The notes under the pieces: generated by a model
Database searches by the model: none
What the model saw: the letters and a program-made list of their open reading frames with translations, nothing else
Told to the model about the DNA's origin: nothing
Shown: positions 22,740-33,100 of the stretch, one piece after another
How the letters are laid out: every line of letters starts with the position of its first letter
Position numbering within the stretch: the stretch's first letter is position 1
Program-made: the position numbers and the translations under genes
From: Undaria pinnatifida
Taxonomy: Eukaryota; Sar; Phaeophyceae; Laminariales; Alariaceae
Assembly: GCA_012845835.1 (NCBI GenBank)
Contig: JABAKD010000019.1
Coordinates: 12,231,344-12,295,343, forward strand
Direction of reading: 5' to 3'
Length of the DNA stretch: 64,000 nt

Positions 22740-23825
22740 CAACTTGCTACATGGGTTGCGCTTTCAAGGGCGACTTGGAACTGGGAACTTGAGAAATTTC
22801 TTAGAAGGCACGTTCAATACGGGCATGCTGAATCGTTTCGGCGTTACCTCATCGTCTAACATTCCCTCGACTCCCGGGTACAACTAAGCCCGGAAGAGGA
22901 GGTCGAGTCGAGAGGAGACTGGCGACATAGGGAGGCCGTAGGCAGTTTGATTTAGTTTTTGACCACACGACTAGGCCAGACATCTCGAATGCTGTGCGTG
23001 CTGTGGCGCGCCTTCCTCGCAATCCCGTTGAAAGGCACGAAAAGACAGTTCATAAAATATTAAACGGCATACCTTCAAGGAACCAGGGAGTTAGGACTAC
23101 TACTAGCGTTTGCGCAGGGTTAGGGACTGGATTTGACTGCTTACAGGGGTGCCGACTACGCCGATGAGTCCAACGACAGGCGTTTGGTATCGACGCATGC
23201 TACGATAGAGGTAGCACTTTCGTTTCGTCTGAAATGGTTTCCGAATGGCGGGGCCCCTTAACCGCAAACCGTCGGAAAATAAATAAATAATACGACAATT
23301 TTTACCCGGCAGCAGTTGTATTTTTTGTCCCAACAACCAGTATTTGGAAAGGTCTTAAGCTCCCAAATTGAGGAAACTTCGGAAAGGAAGTAGTGCGCAC
23401 CTCTATCGTACCACGCGTCTATCGCGGGGACGGTCGTTACCCTCAAGGGTGTGACCGTCAGTTGGGCAAGTAGCACGCAGAGGTGTGTGACAATGCCCAC
23501 AACAGAGGCAGAGTACGTCGCCCTATAGGTGAAGGGGTGGAGGAGACCTCGCTCACGGCGGCAGTGTGATCTTTACTCTGCCCGGAACTAAACGCATCAT
23601 CGGTACGAGTTCTCGAAGATATCCAGGGGGCCATAGCGTTGGCTTAGAACCCTTTTAGCTCTTCTCGAAGCATGCTCATTCATGTGCGCTGCTTCTAATG
23701 TGTTAGAGAGCGACTTCGTTCAAGGAAGATCGACATTCATGTGTTGTAGCTTAGGGTGAGCAGCACGCGGATGTTTTGACGAAACCCCTTGCTTCGACGC
23801 CTCTCAAATCTCACCTTAGTTAGAT
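22740..23825 (+). pseudogene. Ty1-copia reverse transcriptase/RNase H remnant
   Basis: Conceptual translation, allowing frameshifts and stops, follows the copia polyprotein. In order I see GCAFKGDLELGT, then LSPEEEVESRGDWRHREAVG, then SLI-stop-FL, then the diagnostic TRPDISNAVRAVAR block of the late reverse transcriptase. RNase H follows: LDLTAYRGADYADESNDRR, VTVSWASSTQRCVTMPTTEA with EAEYVAL, then QGAIALA-stop-NPFSSSRS, CVRERLRSRKIDI and finally EQHADVLTKPLASTPLKSHL. Some stops look like CAG or TGG turned into TAG. A MITE-1 copy (23192-23419) splits the RNase H part. Integrase, protease, gag and LTRs are not visible nearby. The element is dead. Confidence 0.88.
23192..23419. mobile_element. 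MITE-1 copy inserted in the copia remnant
   Basis: The ends are GACGCATGCTACGATAGAGG and CCTCTATCGTACCACGCGTC. TATC is present immediately on both sides, a 4-bp target duplication. Sequence on either side resumes the copia RNase H peptide (DESNDRR on the left, VTLKGVTVSWASS on the right), which independently proves the insertion and its borders to within a few bases. Confidence 0.9.
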
Positions 23826-25400
23826 TGTTGTTGAGTCTGCCGTTTGGAGGGCGACTAAGAAGGGTTATGAGCATTGATCTCGTTAGGACTTCAGAGGGGA
23901 ACACACTTGCCGGAAAAAAATGACGATTTCAGCGTTGACTACACGAAAGCAACCCGGGGTGCTGAGGTAGGACATACATGTGTCTGAACTGCATTGCAAG
24001 GAACTCAGCGACGCGCGTATAGAGCATTATTACGCGATTTGGGCTTTTTTTGAGAATTGCAAGGAAAACAGTTACTACTATCAGGTCGCCGCCCCAGGCT
24101 ACTTCGAGAGGCATGGGTTTGTAGGGCGCCGCTTGACTTGAACATTTTTGGCCATGGTAATCGTTTTGGAGTTCGGCCGTTGTCTATATGACAACGATTT
24201 GGAGTACATGTGTTATACAGGGAATGGGATGAGCAAGAAAATACGGCTTGTCGCAGGTCAGGGACGTCGACTGCCAGCTACGGATATGAGGCGAGCTGGC
24301 TTTTGTCAAAAGGAGCAGATGATCCCCAGTGTCTACTAAATCGTTGCCAAGGGTAATCACTACTTCATTGCTGCTGTAAATCGGCAACTAACTCTGTTTC
24401 AAATCCTTCTTTTTGTTGTACTGAGAAGTCATGTTTGCTCGGCGTGCTTGGTTTTTGGTGCAGGTTCTTGTGAATCTGTCTGACCATTTTTTTCATTAGG
24501 TTGAACGCATATAATATAGTCTACATGCTGTAAAAAGGCAGCCCTAGTCAGTTTGGTGGTTGGGAGAACGACCATCGAAATATTTTCAACATTATTAATT
24601 GTACCTTACCATCTGGCACTCTGAATATTCAGATATGTTGCGGTTGCATACTGCTTGCTGTTGTCATAGACTATAGAGTTTGCGCTGGACGCTGCCTCTA
24701 CTTTGTAGCATAGGATAATTTTGTGTTGCATGGGGAATACATCACGGGTGGGATTTTCATGACTGCGTAGCTTTTGCTGCATGCTTTCAGGTTATTCGCT
24801 GTGTCCCTGTGGTTCATTTGTGGTGACATGCTGGTGATGACTTCTGGTACGATCTTGGCTGTGGATATTTGTTTGTCGCTTCTTTTTTCGTTTTTCAAGT
24901 TGCCCCGAGATCCTTCGGGCCTATGGGGTACTGTGGAGAGTGCTGTGACGTCTGGGGAGATACACACCTGACATATGCATGGGTTTGTCATGATATGCGT
25001 AGGCATGCAGGTTTTTGCTAACCAACCTGTAACCGCCATTGGGAGCTGCACATACTAGTCTATGCATGCATAATATTTCACTCTGCCTTCTCTGTTTTTT
25101 GGCGTTGTCCATCGATTCAGGTCCTCCTACCGAAAGCCGGGCTGTTACGGCGATATTGGCCCGGGATTCCTGCGGAGTTCAGGAGTGTACGTGTTGCGAT
25201 GTGCGCGGCTCTCTTTACCGCGAATACACCATATGTTGAATGGATCCTTCGCAGCCCCACTGCATTTGTCGTCTTCACTGTCTGGGCGAAGGCCTCCGCG
25301 ATCGTTGAATTCAACGTCGATGCCTGCTAGGGCGAAGAACGGACTGCACGCAAGGTGCCCCGCTCTAGATACTTGTCCATCCCCGAGTCCACAACACCCG
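23826..25400. other. no gene recognised
   Basis: Moderately unique sequence. Short frames on both strands have no recognisable motif and no splice-consistent chain was found. Confidence 0.4.
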
Positions 25401-25404
25401 CAAC

Positions 25405-25475
25405 ACGGGATGGGTGGGTGGGTGGGTAGGTGTGTGTGGGTGGGTGGGTGGGTAGGTGGGTGGGTGGGTGAGTGG
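25405..25475. repeat. (GGGT)n microsatellite
   Basis: An imperfect GGGTGGGT run interrupted by GGGTAGGTG. It creates spurious Gly/Trp- or Pro/Thr-rich frames. Confidence 0.9.
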
Positions 25476-25607
25476 GTGGTGTCACACGCGATCGGAGTAT
25501 TCTACATCGCACCGCGCAAGCCCGACGTGAAAGGGACTAGATCCGAAACGTTGTGGTTTGTGCTACACGGGAGAGGGGCGCAGTCGGCATAAGTACGCTC
25601 GTGCCGA

Positions 25608-25847
25608 GACGCGTGCTGCGATAGAGGTGACCACTTTTTTTTCTGATAATTCTCAACTTGGAAGCTCAAGACCGCCGTCAAAAAACTGATTTTGAGAAAA
25701 ATAAACTGACACCCCGGATACAAAAAACCATGGCCTAGGCACGCAACGAGAAGCATGCAAGAGAAAATGGCCTATTTCCGACGATTTTAGCCCCGTCTTT
25801 CAGAAAATTTTTCAGAGGAAAGTGCTACCTCCATCGTAGCACGTGCC
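25608..25847. mobile_element. MITE-1 copy, reverse interior orientation
   Basis: The left end is GACGCGTGCTGCGATAGAGG and the right end CCTCCATCGTAGCACGTGCC. Inside are CTTGGAAGCTCAAGACC, CCATGGCCTAGGCACG and CCGACGATTTTAGCCCCG, the reverse complement of the family landmarks. Confidence 0.8.
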
Positions 25848-27900
25848 TGCCACCATGCATGCATTGAGGCTGGGAAGTGGTTGCATGCAACCCCGGAAAG
25901 TGGAGGCGCACGGACACCGGTACAAGCAACGCTTGTGCCAATAGGCTCACACGAGCGCGAACGAGCGTGACTGGGAAAACGCAGGATCAAGGCTACGGCA
26001 GGTTTTGATCTTGGGTTCGCGCGGTTGGCTACCCTATGTATTTCCAGTCTCAAGTGCTTTGGGTTCTTTCGCGGTTTCCCGTTATTCACCACCAGCCGCC
26101 ATGGGCTTGTTGGCCAAGCGGCGCCAACAACATGTCCTTAAGTCCGGTTTTCAATGAGATGTAGAGCCGCTCGCGCGGGTGGCCTGCTATCGGTAGTGAA
26201 CAGGAGGTAAACTACTAGACTAGTCTATAAATAATCCTATATGCAATACTATGGGTAACACTATTATATCGTGTAGCCTTGGAGGTAGGAGTCGCCGTAG
26301 TAACAGAAGGCACGGTGGTTATCTCGCCCGTCGCAATCGCACAGCGGCCTTTGTTCCTCTCCGAGCGTTTTTCGCACGCAGGAATCGCACGCGTGGGGCA
26401 CGTAGGCCCGACGGAGAGACCCACGGCAAGGGAGAAAAAGTTTGGTCGGAGTGGCGTCGAACGCGCCGCACTTCATGGCCAAGAGGAAGGGTATGGTCTG
26501 CTTGTGAGCGATAAGGGTCGTGGTATCTAATCCCGTGGGCACCTGATACGACATCGATCCTATCCGGCTCGATTGTACTCAGCGATGGATGTGCCGATTA
26601 TTGTGGTACCGGTGCAGTCGCCTTTTTGCGGTGTTTTTCTGAGTTGAGGCTGTTGGTTGCGAAGTTTCCACTCACCGGACAGGTCAGATCTCCATATATA
26701 TCACAATCTGTATCTTTCGGGGCAGACGCATCTGTGATCTAAAACTACTGCTGTATAGACTATATGAGCTGCACGATCTAGATAACGTTTTCCGGGTGGG
26801 ATCTGCACGACACGGCTCTTCTTGCGCGCATGCTTTCCGGTAGCATCGGTGTGATACGCCTCTTCAAAATACATCACGACACGGAAATAGCACCACCTAG
26901 ATGCGAGTTAGATCGCAACTGTCAGATACGTGGAACATAGAAATGCGTGTCATAGTCGTAAAATAAAACCCGAAGGCAATTGAGATGCCATGATATCGTT
27001 GTCAGTTTCCGTGATTTTGCATCAGGGGCAACTTCGTACGACGTTTGCTTGCTTCCTCGCATACCATGACACAATGTGACGGGGCAGCAGGGTGGGCTAT
27101 TGTGGTAAATTGGGTTTCAGTGGAAATTGAAGGGAGTTTCGTTGACGGCACCGGGGCACTGTTTTATAGCTTAAGCGTGACTATTAACAGTGTTGGCTCG
27201 CGCATCTTGAACGCATACGGGAGGGAGAGACGCATTTGCTTCGCACAGACGAAACAGCACGCCTTGGCTACCCCGTGGAGCACGAGACGCAAACGCCCGT
27301 GCCGACCAGACAGCAGACGGAGGCAGCGATACGAAATGGAAACATACCTCTGGTATTACATGAACCACTAGACTATACCAGGTATCTACGAAGCAAATAC
27401 ATGTCGGGCAGCTTGCAGAGTACCGGTAGTCAAGCATGCCCTCTTACCACTCCAAAACGGACCCCACACTAATTACAAGTAGTTTTCTCCGAAAACATCC
27501 TAGGCGGGGTTCTAAAGGAAAGGGGTTAGAACACAGTAGCATTACAGTATTACTATGCTTACGACAATACTACTCTACCCCTACCTGCACGTTTTCCATA
27601 CGTGTCGTACATGCATGCAGCAAGGTCCGTAGGCCTCCTGAAACCGAGCCCCGTGACAGCTCACGGATCCCTATACATAGCGATACTTTCACCAAGGGGG
27701 GGGGGCAAGGAGGGGTGGAGACCACTCCTTGGATTAATCGAAAGTTCTAGACGTCTACATGTCACGATCAAGACCAATCAAAACGCCGAGATCAGACGCA
27801 TGCTATACCTAGTACGGTAGAAGAAGTGACATCACCGACACGAACACTCCCCCCCCCCCCATCTCTGCTCACCTCGTCGCTCGACCTGTATTCCTAACTT
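25848..27900. other. no gene recognised
   Basis: No chain of exons or known domain found. A 96-codon minus-strand frame at 26264-26554 has five cysteines in its second half, but overlapping plus-strand frames of equal quality argue against reading it as a gene. Confidence 0.35.
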
Positions 27901-27908
27901 AACACTTA

Positions 27909-28486
27909 TGTTAAGGTTATTAAACAGAGTTTTCGGAAAAAAATGGGAATTGGTGGGGTATTAGTCTAGTCCGTTTGGCCACTTGCAAAAGGTTAACCAA
28001 TATCTTACCCAAACTAAGCCTTGTAACACTCTTCCCCCTGAAACGGCGGGATAGCAGGTCGGCCGGATATACGGCGGACCTGTCGATATCCAAGCCGTTT
28101 CATTTCCTGGTCATACCGGGGAGAGTACTAGATTGATTTAAGGGGGGAAAATTGACACTCTTCCCCTATCGCCAACCAACCACATGTATGTGTTAAGGCA
28201 TTAGTGGGGTATTAGTCCGTTTGACCACTTGCAAAAGGTTAACCAATAGCTTACCCAAACTAAGCCTCATAAACACTCTCCCCCCCTGAAACGGCGGGAT
28301 AGCAGGTCGGCCGGATATACGGGCGGACCTGTCAACTATCCGAGCAATTTCATTTCCTGGGTATACCGGGAAGAGTATTTTTCAAGTTCGACATGGATGG
28401 GGAAAGTCTGAAAAAGTTTATTATGGTGGATGTGGGGTTTGAACCCACGATATGAAAAAAGCCCATGTCCTGCCGTCGACGCCACA
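27909..28486 (-). mobile_element. composite TRIM array
   Basis: Two TRIM internal segments and two LTR-like segments (27909-28028 with an internal insertion, and 28191-28275) are joined head to tail. The internal parts share TGAAACGGCGGGATAGCAGG, GGTCGGCCGGATATACGGGC and CATTTCCTGGGTATACCGGG with the 11867 and 35360 copies. The second internal segment keeps the TATTATGGTGGATGTGGGGT tRNA-like stretch. It ends directly against the LTR-like unit at 28487. Confidence 0.7.
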
Positions 28487-28755
28487 TGTAATGTTATAGG
28501 GGGGGACACAGAGTGCCCCCTGCAGGTCTGCCAATTGAGCAGGTCCTCGGAGGGTACTCACTTTCGTTTCCTTCGTAGAGACGTAGCTTTATTCGTTTCC
28601 ACCAGAGCCCCGGATAGCTTTTGAGATCGGAGGCACGTGCCTCCGATCTTTTTCCTGACTTTCCCGAATATTAAACGCCAACCTTATCATACAAAACCCA
28701 TCCAGATGATCTCAAACTCGGATAATTACAGGCCTTTCGAGGCCGTATCTTAACA
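28487..28755 (-). mobile_element. LTR-like unit of a second family, with 26-bp palindrome
   Basis: On the minus strand the unit starts TGTTAAGATACGGCCTCGAA and ends ATAACATTACA. It is then followed by TGTGGCGTCGACGGCAGG, nearly the same primer-binding-site-like sequence as the TRIM elements. A perfect 26-bp palindrome centred on CACGTG lies at 28624-28649. The same unit occurs in the opposite orientation at 60543-60810. Confidence 0.65.
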
Positions 28756-28905
28756 CATGGCCTAGGTATGGCAACGAAACACGTTGCAGATTCTAGAAAA
28801 AGAATGGGAAAAAAATGCGACGATTTGGGATTAGGGAGCTCCGTCATTCAGAACACACCTTTCGCAAAAATATGCTACTACATCTCCACCACATAGCATG
28901 CGTGA
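28740..28905. mobile_element. MITE-1 fragment
   Basis: CATGGCCTAGGTATGGCAAC, GCGACGATTTGGGATTAGGG and a decayed right end CACCACATAGCATGCGTG. The left end is absent, having been replaced by the LTR-like unit. Confidence 0.6.
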
Positions 28906-30063
28906 TACCTTTGGTACATGCGCGACGGTGGAGCCATCCGATAATCGACCCACCAGCGAAAAGAGGCAGAGAAGTATACAGAAACACAAATGCAAAACGC
29001 AATGATGCTAAAAAATATATCATACACTACAAAAATAGTAGTTCGGTATCCTTGACCACAAATATCCCTGCAATTTACCCACTCACTACAGTGGGTCGTG
29101 GTCCCTCATCATTATTAGTGCAGGGTCTTGCGAGATGGCAATAATTGCACTAAATTGGGGGCTCCCATCACTACTGGCTATTATTGTCGTAGTACTCTCT
29201 ATTAATAGGACGAGGTCGTGACTTTAATGAGTGACAAGACATTTTAACCGCACCAAACGAGGGGCCCGCACTCAAGGGTGCCGCAGTATCGCGGGACCGC
29301 GGCTGACTATTGTCGCCCCAAACTACCCCTGTTGCCCAATCCACGCGCGTACAACAAACATCAACAACGTACATGGCGCACTCCTACGATGAGTACACGG
29401 TTAGAACTCCCCACGGTTGACAGATTGAGGTCGCCATCTATCTAGTAGTGGGGTCGATATTTACGGAGGAGCGCACGTCCATATAGTAGTAAGAGCCCAC
29501 GATGTGTACTATAGACTAGACTATATATCAATTGATATATGAGCTCTTCTTAACAACAACAACTAACGCCATCAGACAGCGCAGACAAAAACACTTCTCG
29601 GACGGCCGATATCCACTAGACTATAGTTGGGGTCACGTTTGTTTCTGTTTGCGAGCAAAACAAACGCCACCAACTGCTGTGACCAAAAACAGAATGATAC
29701 CGCCGCGAATCATATGTTTGTCACCAATCAATCGTGACAGCAGCAGTGAAAAGTTATGAACATGAACCCCCCCCCCCAGAAAACTTGATGCCACGATTGC
29801 TGACAAAAACAAAAGTTTTTTTATTTTTCATCAAAAATGTGACAGAACGTCAATTTACAACTGCACGCCACGAATCTTGTCTTTAAAATTCGTTACGGAT
29901 GGCCCTCAGTACTAGACTACTGTGTGGATTTTAGAGTTCACCCCCCCCCTCCCCTCGTGGAACACCTCCACGACGCGCTAATTGGTCTAATAGGACATTT
30001 TATTACTAATAGTACAATTAACAGCTACTGCCACACACTACTGTAGTACTATTACTAGCCTTG
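28906..30063. other. no gene recognised
   Basis: Sequence 3' of the WSC gene. It is rich in the words TAGTCTATAGACT and in C-runs. No coding region is supported. A polyadenylation signal for the WSC gene could not be placed with confidence. Confidence 0.4.
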
Positions 30064-30193
30064 TCAGTACACCAAGAAAATGTTCAAGGCCCAACTGCCG
30101 CCGCAGATTAGACTGGGATCTCCCGAGCATGGCACATCGCACGTCGCCGTACCGTATTGGGCGTAGTCCGAATCGGCGTCTCCGCAGAAGCAC
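30064..30193 (-). CDS. terminal exon: end of WSC2 and stop
   Basis: The acceptor is GTGATTTCAG. The first base completes a Glu codon begun at 31695, giving GRE-CFCGDADS, then CDVPCSGDPSLICGG and the C-terminus NIFLVY before TGA at 30066-30064. The CxCG, CxxPCxG and CGG pattern is the second half of a WSC domain. Confidence 0.9.
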
Positions 30194-33100
30194 CTGAAAT
30201 CACGATTGAATGGGATCGCCTTTTTAACGCATACGGTTAAATTTGTTACCTGGTAATTTCTACTACTACTGCTGCATCTAGTCATTAGTTGCCTTTTATT
30301 ATCATGTTTACTCTCCATCCCAACGAAGGAGGTTTATTCGTCGGCGGCCTTTTGGACAAGCCGCGGTCACAGGTGTCGCCCTTTCCCCTCCCCGTTATGC
30401 CCGTGCCTTCGTTTTTATCGCACAGAGGGTTCAAACTTCTCTCTGCGCGTCGATTTACATTACTATGCAAACCGTGTAGTATTAGTTAACGTCGTTCAGT
30501 GAACCCATCTCTTTGCAAGATTAGTTGACGTCGTTCATTGAACCCATCTCTTTGCAAAAGGGTATACATTGACACCACCGTGTACGTACGTAGTATTGGT
30601 TTCTTCTTGCTCTGTGCGCCAATCTTTTTGTGTACCTGGTTGGGCGAGAAAGAAAGTTTCAATATTCTAGTAGGAAACAGCAATAATATCTGAGCGAACA
30701 AGAAGAAAACAGCCCGCCGGAGGATTACCCAATTCGTTTCGGACTCATGGTGTTCCTGACATCGACTCGACGCGTGCTATTAATACGATAAGTAAGTAAG
30801 GGTACCATGGTGTACCCACCCCATGACAAGCTAACTTGGGCGGCCTATCTGTACTATTAACACGATCTGATTTTTTTTTCTATGCACGAATGATCCAATC
30901 GTACTCATTCGTTCAGTTTTGCCGCCACAGTATGTTGCATTGATTGGTTATTGATTGATTGGGTTAATTGCACAATATTAATAGCAAAAACAAAAAAACT
31001 GCCCAACGTCGTTGGAAGACCATTTCCGTGCTACGCGGATATCCGTTGTCCACCTACAGTAGTGTAGGCCATGGCATTGATTGTCGGTTTCGCACGTTCA
31101 AATGTTTCAAGTCGGCGATTGGGTGAGGTAGAGAGGGTAGCGACAGCCGTCCTCAAGCGAGGAAGGGGCCTAAAGGACGCGTGCCACGGTAGAGGTAGCA
31201 CTTTTCGTCTGAAATGGTTTCTGAACGACGGGGCTCCTTAGCCCTTTTACAACTGGAAACCCGTTTTTGGGGACGAAATTACTTGGATTTAGTATAGGGA
31301 GGGGTTCGGGGGCTTTGAAGGGGTTAACCCAAAATCGTCGGAAATACAACATTCCCCCCCAACCTGATTCTCGTCGTGTACCTAGGCCATGGGAATTTTC
31401 ATCCGGCAGCAGTTTTATTTTGCTCCGAATCAGTTTCTGGGAGAGGTCTTGAGCTCCCAAATTGAGGGTTAGTAATAATAACAAAAGTAGTTCAGCACCT
31501 CTAGCGTAGCACGCGTCCAAGTAGGTGCACTCCTACTGTCGCATGTGTCCATCCATCCATTCATGTCCAACACTGGTTAATGTTGTCGGCACTGTGCGAT
31601 GGGTTGCCCCCAGCTGACAAAGGAAAAACGATCGATTAACAGCCACGAGCTCCGCAAAAATGACATGACCCTGAACTGACTGATTTGGACTTACTCTCTG
31701 CCGTATTGGACGCCGAAGTACTTCGCCTTGAACTCCGAACAGAAGTCGTTGCACCACTGTATTGATAGGGTAAACGAAAAAAGAGCAAACGACCGACGCC
31801 AAGCTCAAGAACGGGGGTGGGAATAGGGGAGCGCATATAGTTTGCGAGTTGTTGCATGCACGCGCGCTGTTGCCACTGGCAATCAGTTAGTTAGTGACAA
31901 ACGAAGTGTCTGACAACAACAAACGGTTGTCACTGCTGATCTAAATCAGGGTGTGTGTCCGACGTCGGAAAATGTCACTTCGCTAAAATTGCTCCAGACG
32001 TTGTGGAGGGTGGCGCAAAACAAATACTAGTACCTAGCAATACGGCTCTTAATAGTGCCGGCATGTGCCAGCGCGATATATCGCACTCCTCAGGGCGCCG
32101 GCACCAATATCAATAAGCCTACTATAGAAAGTTACTATTGGGAGTTCAGGTCGTGCCGAACGATTTAACTGGCATTATGGAGGGCAGTGGCACTATTCAA
32201 CCGGCGCTATTGGGAGCCCCCCGTTGCCATAAATAAGCGGTGAAGCGCGATAACTACATGAAGCGTGGACGGGGTCAGGTGCAGTACCGGCCCTCCGATA
32301 AGAAACAATGCAATTTGCTTTAGGCTAAACTTCTTATTTAAGAAAAGGGTGTGTCCTACACCAACTTCAGTATAACAGCTGTGCAGTGTTTTATTCCCCC
32401 GTAATGTTTAGCCTACAGTATGGGTTTCTTGCAAGAATTTTTCTCGTGAGAGGGCCGGCAATACAGCTGTTGTCGACACTCACGCTCACAATTGGAGTTG
32501 GTTGATCGAGGGTATGAACGCGTGCTACGATAGGAGCACACTTAGTAGCACTTGTCGGCCGAAATGTCCCAGACTGACGGGCTGCAACTCGTACTCAACA
32601 TCGTTGAAATGAGATTTGTATTTTCCAAAGTATTTTATTCAATACCTAGGCCATGGGAGTGTTTGTCAGGTTGAATTTTTAATTTTCTCGGAGGCGTGTC
32701 TTGGGTGACGCGAGCAACGGTAGAGGCAACGCTTTGGGGCCAACCTCTTCCTGAGTGAGCGACTCCTAAACTAGGGAAACTACCCAGTACGTTTGGAAAC
32801 GCCTTTCGTGCTTCCTAATCCGTTGATTGTACACCTATCTCAACCAGTGCAATTCGATGCGAGTCGACGAGGGAAGAAAGGGTTGAAGTCATCTCGCGAT
32901 AAAAATAAAGGCGCGTACTGCAGTGGGGAGGGGGGATTGTTCATCGAGCGGCGCGAACAAGTTGTCTCAAATTCCATGATGGAGCGAGGTAGGGACCTCC
33001 TCCAGCAAGGAGCCTCATACGAAATGAAGTCAGCTTCTACCGGAGAACGTGTCGGGTGGGGTATCATAGAGCGCCTCAAGTTGAGGAGCGCCCGAACAAC

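Noticed and set aside
25405..25475. GGGT tract as telomere-like sequence.
   Set aside because: The unit is a four-base microsatellite without the TTAGGG register.
26264..26554. Cys-containing minus-strand frame as a zinc-knuckle protein.
   Set aside because: Cys spacing does not fit CCHC or other knuckles, and overlapping frames on the plus strand are equally long.
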